Shown: positions 12,769 to 21,908 of the stretch, in pieces
How the letters are laid out: every line of letters begins with the position of its first letter
How positions within the stretch are numbered: position 1 is the stretch's first letter
Source of the DNA: Mycobacterium sp. E1747
GTDB lineage: Bacteria > Actinomycetota > Actinomycetes > Mycobacteriales > Mycobacteriaceae
Reading direction: 5' to 3'
DNA: 64,000 bases
Assembly (NCBI RefSeq): GCF_001667775.1
Contig: NZ_LZJI01000025.1
Coordinates: 1 to 64,000, forward strand
The notes under the pieces: generated by a model
What the model saw: the letters and a program-made list of their open reading frames with translations, nothing else
Told to the model about the DNA's origin: nothing
The model's database searches: none
Program-made: the position numbers and the translations under genes

Positions 12769-13887
12769 GTGACACATTCTCAGCGTCGGGACAACCTGAA
12801 AGCGCAGATCAGTGCCAGCGGACTGGACGCGATGCTGGTCAGCGACCTGAACAATGTCCGCTATCTGTCCGGTTTCACCGGATCGAACGGCGCATTGCTG
12901 GTGTTCGCCGACGATCGCGACCCCGTGCTGGCCACCGACGGCCGGTACCGGACCCAAGCCGCCGAACAGGCGTCGGGGCTCGAGATCGCCATCGAACGCG
13001 CCCTCGGGCGCTATCTCGTCGGCCGCGCCGCCGACGACGGCGTTTCCAAACTGGGCTTCGAGAGCAACGTGGTGACCGTCGACGCCTTCGACGCCCTGAC
13101 CAGCGAACTCGGCAAGCGCAAGGCGGCCACCGAACTGATGCGCGCCGCCGGGACCGTCGAGGCGCTGCGGGAGATCAAAGACGACGGCGAGGTGGCGCTG
13201 CTGCGGCTGGCCTGCGAGGCGGCCGACGCCGCGCTCGCCGATCTGGTGGCTGGCGGCGGCCTGCGGCCGGGCCGAACCGAACGCGAGGTGAGCCGGGATC
13301 TGGAGGCGCTGATGCTCGACCACGGCGCCGACGCGATCTCGTTCGAGACCATCGTGGCCGCCGGGCCGAATTCGGCGATCCCGCATCACCGCCCCACCGA
13401 CGCGGTGCTGGCCACCGGCGACTTCGTCAAGATCGACTTCGGCGCGCTGGTGGCCGGCTACCACTCCGACATGACCCGCACGTTCGTGCTCGGCAAGGCG
13501 GCCGACTGGCAACTGGAGATCTACCAGCTGGTCGCCGACGCGCAGCGGGCCGGCCGGGAGGCGCTGCGGCCGGGCGCGAGCCTGCGCGACGTCGACGGCG
13601 CGGCGCGCCAGCTGATCGTCGACGCGGGCTACGGCGAGCAGTTCGGCCACGGCCTGGGGCATGGCGTGGGGCTGCAGATCCACGAGGCACCGGGTATCGG
13701 CGCCACCTCGACCGGCACCCTGCTGGCGGGTTCGGTGGTGACGGTCGAGCCCGGCGTCTACCTACCGGGCCGCGGCGGCGTGCGCATCGAGGACACCCTG
13801 GTCGTGCCCGACGACGCGGCGGCGGCCCGCGGGCACGCGCCGGAACTGCTGACCAGGTTCCCCAAGGAGCTGGCGGTCCTGAGCTAG
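12769..13887 (+). CDS. pepQ: Xaa-Pro aminopeptidase / prolidase, M24 family
   Basis: 372 residues, the length of M. tuberculosis PepQ (Rv2535c). It cleaves dipeptides or N-termini next to proline with a two-metal centre. The N-terminal creatinase-type domain has VSDLNNVRYLSGFTGSNG. The C-terminal pita-bread domain has the metal ligands Asp in KIDFGAL, Asp in HSDMTRTF, His in FGHGLGHGVGLQ, Glu in VTVEPGVY and Glu in VRIEDTL, in family order. The GTG at 12769 agrees with the leaderless -10 box. It is cytoplasmic, with no signal sequence. Confidence 0.94.
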   Translation: MTHSQRRDNLKAQISASGLDAMLVSDLNNVRYLSGFTGSNGALLVFADDRDPVLATDGRYRTQAAEQASGLEIAIERALGRYLVGRAADDGVSKLGFESNVVTVDAFDALTSELGKRKAATELMRAAGTVEALREIKDDGEVALLRLACEAADAALADLVAGGGLRPGRTEREVSRDLEALMLDHGADAISFETIVAAGPNSAIPHHRPTDAVLATGDFVKIDFGALVAGYHSDMTRTFVLGKAADWQLEIYQLVADAQRAGREALRPGASLRDVDGAARQLIVDAGYGEQFGHGLGHGVGLQIHEAPGIGATSTGTLLAGSVVTVEPGVYLPGRGGVRIEDTLVVPDDAAAARGHAPELLTRFPKELAVLS

Positions 13888-14299
13888 TCACGAGCGCCGT
13901 GAGGCGGGCCGGCGTCGCGGGGTAAAGTCGGGTGGCGTGAACGGGGTGGAGCCAATCGGATGTGGCCTGGCGCGCCTGCGGGACTTTAGGTGGGAATTGA
14001 GTACCCAGCCGTTGCGGGAGCTGCGGCTCGAGGTCGACATCGTCTATTTCACCGTCCCGGTGCCGTTCTCCGGCGGCAGGAAGCTCAGCGTCCCCTTCTT
14101 GACGATGATCAAGCGGGTGCCGCCTTCGCCCACCGGGCCGGCCGAGACCGGCCCGTAGCGCGGGAGTGGAAGGCGGGCTTCCCGCCGGTCACCGGCCACC
14201 CGATGCGCGGGCACCGGCCACCCCTCGCTCTAGACTGACCAACAAGTTGCAGACAGATCCGCTGACGGACTGTCCATCCCCGAGGAGATATACCGAACC
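13888..14299. other. Intergenic stretch between pepQ and efp with one doubtful 73-codon frame
   Basis: No recognised gene. A GTG at 13937 opens a frame to 14158 on the plus strand (MNGVEPIGCGLARLRDFRWE, then DIVYFTVPVPFSGGRKLSVP). Most of its codons end in G or C, as in true genes here, and 30 bases at its centre read like beta-strand protein. I do not recognise it and it has no clear ribosome site, so I list it only as a possibility. The remainder contains the efp promoter region. Confidence 0.3.
14231..14236 (+). promoter_or_regulatory. Probable efp -10 box
   Basis: TAGACT, about 64 bases before the efp GTG, followed by a leader ending in the ribosome site GAGGAGA at 14281-14287. Confidence 0.4.
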
Positions 14300-14863
14300 G
14301 TGGCAAGCACTGCCGATTTCAAGAACGGACTGGTGCTGGTGATCGACGGCCAGCTCTGGCAGATCGTCGAATTCCAGCACGTCAAACCCGGCAAGGGCCC
14401 GGCCTTCGTGCGGACCAAGCTGAAGAACGTGCTCTCCGGCAAGGTCGTCGACAAGACGTACAACGCCGGGGTGAAGGTGGAGACCGCCACCGTCGACCGG
14501 CGCGACGCCACCTACCTGTACCGCGACGGCAGCGACTTCGTGTTCATGGACAGCCAGGACTACGAGCAGCACCCGCTGCCCGAGTCGCTGGTCGGCGACG
14601 CCGCCCGGTTCCTGCTGGAGGGCCTGCCGGTGCAGGTGGCGTTCCACAACGGGTCACCCCTGTACCTCGAGCTGCCGGTGTCGGTCGAGATGGAGGTCAC
14701 CCACACCGAGCCCGGCCTGCAGGGCGACCGGTCCAGCGCCGGCACCAAGCCGGCCACCGTGGAGACCGGCGCCGAGATCCAGGTGCCGCTGTTCATCAAC
14801 ACCGGCGACAAGCTCAAGGTGGACACCCGCGACGGCAGCTACCTGGGGCGCATCAACGCGTGA
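14300..14863 (+). CDS. efp: Translation elongation factor P
   Basis: 187 residues, the standard EF-P length. It binds between the P and E sites and relieves stalling at polyproline. Three domains are visible: an N-terminal KOW-like domain with the modified-residue loop KPGKGPAF (Lys at the tip), an OB domain beginning about residue 65, and a C-terminal OB domain with the family signature [20 protein letters not shown] and [20 protein letters not shown]. The GTG start has a good ribosome site. No modification enzymes are nearby. It overlaps nusB by four bases (GTGA). Confidence 0.97.
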   Translation: MASTADFKNGLVLVIDGQLWQIVEFQHVKPGKGPAFVRTKLKNVLSGKVVDKTYNAGVKVETATVDRRDATYLYRDGSDFVFMDSQDYEQHPLPESLVGDAARFLLEGLPVQVAFHNGSPLYLELPVSVEMEVTHTEPGLQGDRSSAGTKPATVETGAEIQVPLFINTGDKLKVDTRDGSYLGRINA

Positions 14864-15357
14864 GTAGACCCGTGAGGGGACGCCATCAGGCCCGCAAACG
14901 CGCCGTCGACCTGTTGTTCGAAGCCGAGGCCCGCGGACTGGGCCCGGCCGAGGTCGTCGACGTGCGCACCGCGCTGGCCGAAACCAACCCCGACGTGGCG
15001 CAGCTGCAGCCCTACACGGTTGCGGCGGCCCGCGGGGTCGGCGAGCACGCGGCCCACATCGACGACCTGATCAGCTCGCACCTGCAGGGCTGGACGCTGG
15101 ACCGGCTGCCCGCCGTGGACCGCGCCATTTTGCGGGTCGCGGTGTGGGAGCTGCTCTACGCCGACGACGTGCCGGAGCCGGTCGCCGTGGACGAGGCCGT
15201 GCAGCTGGCCAAGGAGCTGTCCACCGACGACTCGCCGGCGTTCGTCAACGGCGTGCTGGGCCAGGTCATGCTGGTGACGCCGCAGATCCGGGCGGCCGCC
15301 GCGGCGGTCCGTTCCAGCACGCCCGGCGCGCCGGAGAACGAGGAACCGCAGGGGTGA
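14860..15357 (+). CDS. nusB: Transcription antitermination factor NusB
   Basis: 165 residues. NusB with S10 binds boxA in rRNA leaders. It shows [21 protein letters not shown] at the N-terminus, the helix [20 protein letters not shown] and [27 protein letters not shown], all family hallmarks. The GTG overlaps the efp stop, and a second GTG four codons in could also serve. A 16-residue tail after VTPQIRAAA is variable in mycobacteria. Confidence 0.95.
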   Translation: MSRPVRGRHQARKRAVDLLFEAEARGLGPAEVVDVRTALAETNPDVAQLQPYTVAAARGVGEHAAHIDDLISSHLQGWTLDRLPAVDRAILRVAVWELLYADDVPEPVAVDEAVQLAKELSTDDSPAFVNGVLGQVMLVTPQIRAAAAAVRSSTPGAPENEEPQG

Positions 15358-15539
15358 CCCGGCTGGAACTGCGCGCCGTCATCGCGGGCTTGCTGGCCGC
15401 GGCCGTGGTGCGATCGCTGTCCGACGTCAGCGAGCTGCCGGCCCGACGCTGAGACCTTCCGGTGCCGCGCTGGGTGGACGGCACGCGCGCCAACCGGCGC
15501 GTGATGGACGCCGACGACGGGATCGCTGAATCGACCTGA
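15354..15539 (+). pseudogene. Small frame after nusB interrupted by an in-frame TGA (Rv2532c position)
   Basis: A GTG overlapping the nusB stop opens a 32-codon frame starting [20 protein letters not shown] that stops at the TGA 15450-15452. The same frame continues without interruption for 28 more sensible codons (LPVPRWVDGTRANRRVMDAD and on) to a TGA at 15537-15539. Codon endings keep the G/C bias on both sides of the first stop. In M. tuberculosis a small conserved gene occupies this position. It therefore looks like a gene broken by a nonsense mutation, or a short gene whose true end is the first stop. Confidence 0.45.
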
Positions 15540-15607
15540 GGCGAAACGATCACGGGGGCCGCGCGGCGGGGTGAGAATACAAGTCGCTCAGAAGAACAGG
15601 TGAGATC

Positions 15608-18460
15608 ATGACTCGATACACCACCCAGCCGCGACGACTCCGGGTCTCCGCGCTCGCGGCGGTGGCCAACCCGTCCTACGCCCGCGTCGACACCTGGAAC
15701 CTGCTCGACGACGCGTGTCGCCACCTCGCCGAGGTCGACCTGGCCGGGCACGACAAGGCCCACGATGTGGCCCGGGTGAAACGGTTGATGGACCGCATCG
15801 CGGCCTACGAGCGGTACTGGCTGTACCCCGGCGCGGCGAACCTGGCGACGTTCCGCGCGCACCTGGAGAGCCTGTCCACGGTGCGGCTCACCGAAGAGGT
15901 CTCCATGGCCGTGCGGCTGTTGAGCGAATACGGCGACCGCGCGGGGCTGTTCGACACCTCCGCCCCGTTGGCCGACCAGGAGCTGGTGGCCCAAGCCAAG
16001 CAGCAGCAGTTCTACACCGTGTTGCTCGCCGACGACGCGCCCGCGACGGCGCCCGACTGCCTGGCCGAATGCCTGCGGGCGCTGCGCAACCCGTCGGACG
16101 ACGTGCAGTTCGAGATCCTCGTGGTGCCCAGCGTCGAAGACGCCATCGCCGCGGTCGCCCTGAACGGCGAGATCCAGGCCGCGATCATCCGCGACGACCT
16201 GCCGCTGCGTTCCCGGGACCGGCTGCCACTGATGAACACGCTGTTGGGCGCCAACGAGGACGTGGAGATCCCCGATCGGGCCAACGACTGGGTGGAATGC
16301 GGCGAATGGATTCGCGAGCTGCGGCCCCACATCGACCTGTATCTGCTCACCGACGAGTCGATCGCGGCCGGCGACGACACCGAGCCCGACGTCTACGACC
16401 GGACGTTCTACCGGCTCAACGACGTCACCGATCTGCACAGCACGGTGCTCGCTGGTCTCCGAAACCGTTATGCCACCCCATTTTTCGATGCCCTGCGGGC
16501 ATACGCGGCGGCGCCGGTGGGCCAGTTTCACGCGCTGCCCGTCGCGCGTGGTGCCAGCATCTTCAACTCGAAGTCGTTGCAGGACATGGGCGAGTTCTAC
16601 GGCCGTAACATCTTCATGGCCGAGACCTCGACCACGTCCGGCGGTCTCGACTCGTTGCTCGACCCGCACGGCAACATCAAGAAGGCGATGGACAAGGCCG
16701 CGGACACGTGGAATTCCAACCACACCTATTTCGTCACCAACGGCACCTCGACCGCCAACAAGATCGTCGTGCAGTCGCTGACCCGGCCGGGCGACATCGT
16801 GCTGATCGACCGCAACTGTCACAAGTCGCACCACTACGGGCTGGTCCTGGCCGGTGCGTACCCGCTGTACCTGGACGCGTATCCGTTGCCGCAGTTCGCG
16901 ATCTACGGGGCGGTGTCGCTGCGCACGATCAAGCAGACGCTGCTCGACCTCGAGGCGGCCGGTCAGTTGTCCCGGGTGCGCATGCTGCTGCTGACCAACT
17001 GCACCTTCGACGGGGTGGTCTACAACCCGTTGCAGGTCATGCAGGAGGTGCTGGCGATCAAGCCGGACATCTGCTTCCTGTGGGACGAGGCGTGGTACGC
17101 CTTCGCCACCGCGGTGCCCTGGGCCCGGCAACGCACCGCCATGGTGTCGGCCGAACGCCTCGAGCAGATGCTCGCCTCCCCGGAATACGCCGTCGAGTAC
17201 CGGGAGTGGACGGCGGAGCTGGAACGGGTGCAAAGCGGGGGGGACCGGTCGGACTGGGTGGACCGCCCGCTGCTGCCCGACCCCGCCAAGGCCCGGGTGC
17301 GCGTCTACGCGACCCACTCGACGCACAAGTCGCTGTCGGCGCTGCGGCAGGCGTCGATGATCCACGTGCGCGACCAGGACTTCAACGCGCTGACCCGGGA
17401 TGCCTTCGGTGAGGCGTTCCTGACCCACACGTCGACCTCGCCGAACCAGCAGCTGCTGGCGTCGCTGGACCTGGCGCGCCGGCAGGTCGACATCGAGGGT
17501 TTCCAGCTGGTCCGGCAGACCTACGACATGGCGCTCGTCTTCCGGCATCGGGTGCGCCGAGACCGGTTGATCAGCAAGTGGTTCCGCATCCTCGACGAGT
17601 CCGACCTGGTGCCCGAGGAATTCCGGGCGTCGTCGGTCAGCTCGTATCGTGAGGTCAGGCAGGGCGCGCTGGCCGAGTGGAACGAGGCGTGGCGGTCCGA
17701 CCAGTTCGTGCTGGACGCGACGCGGGTGACCCTGTTCGTCGGCAAGACCGGGATGAACGGGTATGACTTCCGCGAAAAGATCCTGATGGAGCGGTTCGGC
17801 ATCCAGATCAACAAGACGTCGATCAATAGCGTTCTGTTGATTTTCACCATCGGCGTCACGTGGTCCAGCGTGCATTACTTGCTAGACGTATTACGCAGGG
17901 TCGCAATCGATTTCGACCGCGCCGAGAATGCGGGCAGCGTCGCGGACCGGGCGTTGCACGAGCGCCATGTCGAGGAGATCACCCAGGACCTGCCGCACCT
18001 GCCCGACTTCAGCGAATTCGACGTCGCCTTCCGGCCCGTCGACGCGTGCGTCTTCGGTGACATGCGGTCGGCCTTCTATGCCGGCTACGAGGAGTCCGAT
18101 CGCGAGCATGTCCTCATCGGCATGGCGGGGCGGCGGTTGGCCGAGGGCAAGACGCTGGTGTCGACCACGTTCGTCGTGCCCTACCCGCCGGGCTTCCCGG
18201 TGCTGGTGCCCGGGCAGGTGGTCTCCAAGGAGATCGTCTACTTCCTGGCCCAGCTCGACGTGAAGGAGATCCACGGGTACAACCCGGACCTCGGGCTGTC
18301 GGTGTTCACCGAGGCGGCGCTGGCGCGGATGGAGGCGCAGCGCAACGCGGCGCTGGCCGCGGTCGGTACCGCCTACCCCTCGTTCGAGTTGCCGTCGGAC
18401 GCCGCCGGCATGAACGGGGCCCGCAACGGTGACCGTGCCGCCGTGAGCGAAGACGCCTGA
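15608..18460 (+). CDS. adi: Orn/Lys/Arg-type PLP-dependent decarboxylase (Rv2531c-like)
   Basis: 950 residues, close to M. tuberculosis Adi (947). The order is an N-terminal wing/receiver-like region, the large PLP fold-type I domain, and a C-terminal domain. The PLP-binding Lys is Lys574 in HSTHKSLSALRQ. Other marks are FVTNGTSTANKIV, the LIDRNCHKSHHYG segment and the LWDEAWYAF strand with the PLP-contacting Asp. The family decarboxylates lysine, arginine or ornithine and can also lie outside strict amino-acid use; the substrate cannot be read from sequence. It starts at ATG 15608 and stands alone after nusB. Confidence 0.88.
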   Translation: MTRYTTQPRRLRVSALAAVANPSYARVDTWNLLDDACRHLAEVDLAGHDKAHDVARVKRLMDRIAAYERYWLYPGAANLATFRAHLESLSTVRLTEEVSMAVRLLSEYGDRAGLFDTSAPLADQELVAQAKQQQFYTVLLADDAPATAPDCLAECLRALRNPSDDVQFEILVVPSVEDAIAAVALNGEIQAAIIRDDLPLRSRDRLPLMNTLLGANEDVEIPDRANDWVECGEWIRELRPHIDLYLLTDESIAAGDDTEPDVYDRTFYRLNDVTDLHSTVLAGLRNRYATPFFDALRAYAAAPVGQFHALPVARGASIFNSKSLQDMGEFYGRNIFMAETSTTSGGLDSLLDPHGNIKKAMDKAADTWNSNHTYFVTNGTSTANKIVVQSLTRPGDIVLIDRNCHKSHHYGLVLAGAYPLYLDAYPLPQFAIYGAVSLRTIKQTLLDLEAAGQLSRVRMLLLTNCTFDGVVYNPLQVMQEVLAIKPDICFLWDEAWYAFATAVPWARQRTAMVSAERLEQMLASPEYAVEYREWTAELERVQSGGDRSDWVDRPLLPDPAKARVRVYATHSTHKSLSALRQASMIHVRDQDFNALTRDAFGEAFLTHTSTSPNQQLLASLDLARRQVDIEGFQLVRQTYDMALVFRHRVRRDRLISKWFRILDESDLVPEEFRASSVSSYREVRQGALAEWNEAWRSDQFVLDATRVTLFVGKTGMNGYDFREKILMERFGIQINKTSINSVLLIFTIGVTWSSVHYLLDVLRRVAIDFDRAENAGSVADRALHERHVEEITQDLPHLPDFSEFDVAFRPVDACVFGDMRSAFYAGYEESDREHVLIGMAGRRLAEGKTLVSTTFVVPYPPGFPVLVPGQVVSKEIVYFLAQLDVKEIHGYNPDLGLSVFTEAALARMEAQRNAALAAVGTAYPSFELPSDAAGMNGARNGDRAAVSEDA

Positions 18461-18678
18461 GCCCGGCCGGTCGTTCATGCATTCCCACGGTAGCCGCGCC
18501 GAGGCCCGGTGACGGTTCCGCTCACGGGGATTGGAAAGAGGGCAACGCGTCGTGGGTGGCGCAATAGCGCCGGCGGCCGTCGTTCGCGCTGGTCGTCGTC
18601 GAACGCGGACCGGCGCAATGTGCCGAGGCGCCGGTGGGGGCCCTCGCCGCCCGACCGAAAAGCGCCCGTGAGCTGCGT

Positions 18679-18684
18679 TAGCGT
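18679..18684 (+). promoter_or_regulatory. -10 box of a probable leaderless promoter for the GntR operon
   Basis: TAGCGT followed by six bases and the GTG at 18691. No ribosome site precedes the GTG. It is the only good promoter candidate in the 230-base gap (18461-18690), which otherwise holds nothing I recognise. Confidence 0.5.
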
Positions 18685-18690
18685 GGCCGC

Positions 18691-19425
18691 GTGGCGCAAC
18701 CGATCAGCAGCGAGCCCCGGGCCGACCGCGCCCGCCGGGTGGCCGACGTGTTGCGCCAGCAGATCCACGCCGACGCCTACCCCGACGGGTTGCCGGCCGA
18801 GCAGCACTTAGCCACCGAATTCCTGGTGTCGCGCAACACGATTCGCGAGGCGCTGGCGGTGCTGAAGCACGAAGGGTTGATCGACCGCGGACCCAAGGTC
18901 GGTACGCACGTCGCCCAGCGCAAATACGCACACGGGCTGGACGCGTTGCTGGGGCTGAAAGAGACGTTCAAGAACCTCGGTGAGGTGCGCAACGAGGTGC
19001 GCGCCGCGATGCTTGTCACCGCCCCGCCGTCGGTGGCCCGCCGGTTGGGGTTGGTACCCGGCGGGCAGGCCGTCTTCATCGAGCGCTTGCGTTACCTCGG
19101 CGACCTGCCGCTCAGCCTCGACCTGACCTACCTGGCCCCGGACATCGGTGAGCAGGTGCTGCGTCACCCGCTGGAGACCAACGACGTGTTCGCGCTCATC
19201 GAAGAGGTCAGCGGGCAGCGGCTCGGCTCGGCGTCGCTCGCGCTCGAGGCCATCCCCGCCGACGCGCATTCGGCGGCCACCCTGCAGGTGCCCGATGGGG
19301 CGGCGCTGCTCATGCTGGAGCGGCTCACCAGTCTCGCCGACGGCACACCCGTTGACTTGGAATACATCCGGATGCGTGGCGATCGAATCACCATGCGCGG
19401 CAGCCTGACAAGGAGCGACACATGA
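18691..19425 (+). CDS. GntR-family regulator, HutC/UTRA type
   Basis: 244 residues. An N-terminal winged helix at about residues 10-75 shows RVADVLRQQIHADAY, the recognition region LVSRNTIREALAVLKHEGLI, and the wing GPKVGTHV. The rest is a UTRA effector domain with the typical VFIERLRYLGDLPLSLDLTYL strand and a closing LMLERLTSLADGTPVDLEYIRMRGDR. It heads the operon and overlaps the next gene by four bases, so it probably controls the operon and itself. UTRA domains bind small metabolites; the ligand is probably the imported substrate. Confidence 0.9.
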   Translation: MAQPISSEPRADRARRVADVLRQQIHADAYPDGLPAEQHLATEFLVSRNTIREALAVLKHEGLIDRGPKVGTHVAQRKYAHGLDALLGLKETFKNLGEVRNEVRAAMLVTAPPSVARRLGLVPGGQAVFIERLRYLGDLPLSLDLTYLAPDIGEQVLRHPLETNDVFALIEEVSGQRLGSASLALEAIPADAHSAATLQVPDGAALLMLERLTSLADGTPVDLEYIRMRGDRITMRGSLTRSDT

Positions 19426-19652
19426 CGCTGGTCAACAATACCCGGGCCGATGTGCCGGTGACCATCGACGAGTCGTTGTGTATCGATGGCTGCACCCTGT
19501 GCGTCGAGGTCTGCCCGCTGGACGCGCTGGCGATCAACCCCGAGACCGGCAAGGCGTTCATGCACGTGGACGAGTGCTGGTACTGCGGCCCCTGCGCGGC
19601 TCGCTGTCCGACCGGCGCCGTCACCGTGAACATGCCGTATCTCCTCCGTTGA
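19422..19652 (+). CDS. Two-cluster 4Fe-4S ferredoxin-like protein (AprB-like)
   Basis: 76 residues with two cluster motifs: CIDGCTLCVEVCP at about residues 20-32 and CWYCGPCAARCP at about 52-63. The first has CxxxCxxCxxxCP spacing rather than the classical CxxCxxCxxxCP. The DECWYCGPC form is typical of the beta subunit of adenylylsulfate reductase and related proteins. It is coupled by ATGA to the GntR gene. The AprA-like flavoprotein at 22654 in the same operon is its likely partner, with electrons passing between these clusters and FAD. Confidence 0.88.
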   Translation: MTLVNNTRADVPVTIDESLCIDGCTLCVEVCPLDALAINPETGKAFMHVDECWYCGPCAARCPTGAVTVNMPYLLR

Positions 19653-19665
19653 AACCGGGAGCCTC

Positions 19666-21054
19666 ATGAAAAAGCAAGCCCTGCGGCTGCTTTCGGTGGC
19701 GGTTACGCTCGCCGTATTCGCCACCGGGTGCTCGCTGGAATCGCTCTCGCAATCCTCCGGCGTGGTCAACGTCGTGGTGGGATACCAGTCCAAAACCATC
19801 AACACCGTCACCGCCGGCACGCTGCTGCGCGCGCAGGGCTACCTCGAGCGCCGGCTCGCCGACATCACCACCCGCACCGGCACCAAGTACGCGGTGCGCT
19901 GGCAGGATTACGACACCGGCGCCCCGATCACCGCCCAGATGCTTGCCGAGAAGATCGACATCGGCTCGATGGGCGATTACCCGATGCTGATCAACGGGTC
20001 CAAGACCCAGGCCAACCCGCTGGCCCGCACGGAGATGGTCTCGATCACCGGCTACAACCCCAAGGGTGCGCTGAACATGGTTGTGGTGGCACCGGATTCG
20101 TCGGCGACCGTGCTCGCGGACCTGGCCGGCGCGAAGGTGTCGGCCAGTGTGGGCTCCGCGGGCCACGGCACGCTGGTGCGCGCACTGGGTAGGGCCGGCA
20201 TCACCGGCGTCGAGGTGCTCAACCAGCAGCCCCAGGTCGGCGCGTCCGCGCTGGAATCGGGTCAGGTGAACGGGCTTTCGCAGTTCGTCGCGTGGCCCGG
20301 GCTGCTGGTGTACCAGGGCAAGGCCAAACTGCTGTACGACGGGGCCGAGCTGAACCTGCCCACGTTGCACGGCGTGGTGGTGCGGCGCTCGTATGCGTCC
20401 GCACACCCCGAGGTGCTGGCGGCGTTCCTGCAAGCGCAACTGGACGCCACCGACTTCCTCAACGACAAGCCACTGGAGGCGGCGCGCATCGTCGCCCAGG
20501 CCAGCGGGCTGCCCCAGGAGGTGGTGTACCTCTACAACGGCCCCGGCGGGACGTCGTTCGACGCCACGCACAAGCCGTCGCTGATCGACGCGTTGAAAAG
20601 CGATGTGCCCTACCTGAAATCGATCGGTGACTTCTCCGACCTCGACGTCGGGAAGTTCGCGGTGGACGACCCGCTGCGCGCGGTGTTCGCCGCCCGCGGG
20701 CTGGACTACGTCGCCACCCGGGCGCGGGCGGCGAACCCGTCCCTGCTCGCCGGCGACCCGGCGCTGGCCAGCGAGCTGTGGCTGGACGGGGCCGACACGA
20801 CGCAGACGGTCGCCAGCCCCACCGGCTTGCTGCGCGCGGTCGCCGACGCCACCGCCCGCGGCCAAAAAGTCCGCGCGGCCTACGTTCCCGACGCCGAGCT
20901 CGGCACCCGGTGGTTCGCCGACAAGGCGGTCTGGGTGAAAGACGGCCAGAACTATCTGCCGTTCGGCACGCAGGCCGGCGCGCGCCGGTACCTGGTGGCC
21001 CACCCGGGCGGCGTCGTCATGAATTACCAGCAGGCACTGGGAGGTTCGGTATGA
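19666..21054 (+). CDS. ABC substrate-binding lipoprotein with a C-terminal NosL-like extension
   Basis: 462 residues. A signal peptide ends in the lipobox FATGC with the lipidated Cys at residue 22. Residues about 30-330 form a SsuA/TauA/NrtA-type binding domain: VVVGYQSKTINTVTAGTLLR, the DIGSMGDYPMLINGS segment, VVVAPDSSATVLADLAGAKVS, and GQVNGLSQFVAWPGLL. After residue about 350 there is an unusual tail ending YLPFGTQAGARRYLVAHPG and VVMNYQQAL, which has the pattern of NosL proteins (PFG...A..F...HGG.V..F..AL). Ordinary proteins of this class are about 330 residues. The following genes encode the permease and ATPase. The ligand is unknown; sulfonate, taurine, nitrate or aromatic acids are typical. 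Confidence 0.88.
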   Translation: MKKQALRLLSVAVTLAVFATGCSLESLSQSSGVVNVVVGYQSKTINTVTAGTLLRAQGYLERRLADITTRTGTKYAVRWQDYDTGAPITAQMLAEKIDIGSMGDYPMLINGSKTQANPLARTEMVSITGYNPKGALNMVVVAPDSSATVLADLAGAKVSASVGSAGHGTLVRALGRAGITGVEVLNQQPQVGASALESGQVNGLSQFVAWPGLLVYQGKAKLLYDGAELNLPTLHGVVVRRSYASAHPEVLAAFLQAQLDATDFLNDKPLEAARIVAQASGLPQEVVYLYNGPGGTSFDATHKPSLIDALKSDVPYLKSIGDFSDLDVGKFAVDDPLRAVFAARGLDYVATRARAANPSLLAGDPALASELWLDGADTTQTVASPTGLLRAVADATARGQKVRAAYVPDAELGTRWFADKAVWVKDGQNYLPFGTQAGARRYLVAHPGGVVMNYQQALGGSV

Positions 21055-21908
21055 CCGTCGAAGCACTGGCCGACCAGGTCCCCGGCGTGATCGCGACGCC
21101 CGCGCTCACGCAAAAGCGGCGACGCGCCTCGCCCTGGGGTTCGCGCCTGCTGCGGCTCGCGTCGGTGCTCGCCGCAATCGGGTTGTGGCAGTTGCTCACC
21201 GCGGGCAAGGTGCGGCTGCTGTTGCGGTTCGACACGTTGCCCACCGTCACGCAGATCGTGCACGCGCTGCAGCGCCGGCTCGGCTCCTACGAGTACTGGC
21301 TTGACCTGGCACAGTCGTTGATCCGCATCCTGACCGGCTTTGGGCTCGCGGCCGTGATCGGCGTGGCGACCGGTGTGCTGCTGGGCCGTTCGCGCCTGTT
21401 CGCCGACCTGTTCGGTCCGCTGGCCGAGTTGGCGCGACCCATCCCCGCGATCGCGATCGTGCCGGTGGCGATCCTGCTGTTCCCGACCGACGAGGCGGGC
21501 ATCGTGTTCATCACCTTCCTGGCCGCCTACTTCCCGATCATGGTGAGCACCCGGCACGCCGTGCGAGCGCTGCCCACCCTGTGGGAGGACTCGGTGCGCA
21601 CGCTGGGCGGCGGCCGCCGGGAGGTGCTGACCCAGGTGGTGCTGCCCGGCATCCTGCCGGGCGTGTTCGGGGGGCTGTCGGTCGGCATGGGAGTGGCCTG
21701 GATCTGCGTGATCTCCGCCGAGATGATCTCGGGCCGTCTCGGCGTCGGCTACCGCACCTGGCAGGACTACACGGTGCTGGCCTACCCGCAAGTGTTCGTC
21801 GGCATCATCACCATCGGCGTCCTCGGGTTCGCCACATCGGCGGCCGTCGAGCTGGTGGGCCGTCGGGTGACTCGCTGGTTGCCCCGCGCACAGGAAGGTT
21901 TGCGATGA
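21051..21908 (+). CDS. ABC transporter permease, SsuC/TauC type
   Basis: 285 residues with about six membrane segments. The EAA loop is RTLGGGRREVLTQVVLPGILPGVFGGLSVG, the docking site for the ATPase. The region LARPIPAIAIVPVAILLF is the family's conserved PAPAIAWIPLA-type stretch. The first 40 residues are cytoplasmic and basic. The ATG overlaps the stop of the binding-protein gene by four bases and the end overlaps the ATPase gene, so the three importer genes are translationally coupled. Confidence 0.92.
   Translation: MTVEALADQVPGVIATPALTQKRRRASPWGSRLLRLASVLAAIGLWQLLTAGKVRLLLRFDTLPTVTQIVHALQRRLGSYEYWLDLAQSLIRILTGFGLAAVIGVATGVLLGRSRLFADLFGPLAELARPIPAIAIVPVAILLFPTDEAGIVFITFLAAYFPIMVSTRHAVRALPTLWEDSVRTLGGGRREVLTQVVLPGILPGVFGGLSVGMGVAWICVISAEMISGRLGVGYRTWQDYTVLAYPQVFVGIITIGVLGFATSAAVELVGRRVTRWLPRAQEGLR

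Noticed and set aside
13990..14238. Second small plus-strand frame in the pepQ-efp gap
   Set aside because: Low-complexity Arg/Ala composition, no ribosome site, and it overlaps the better 13937 frame.
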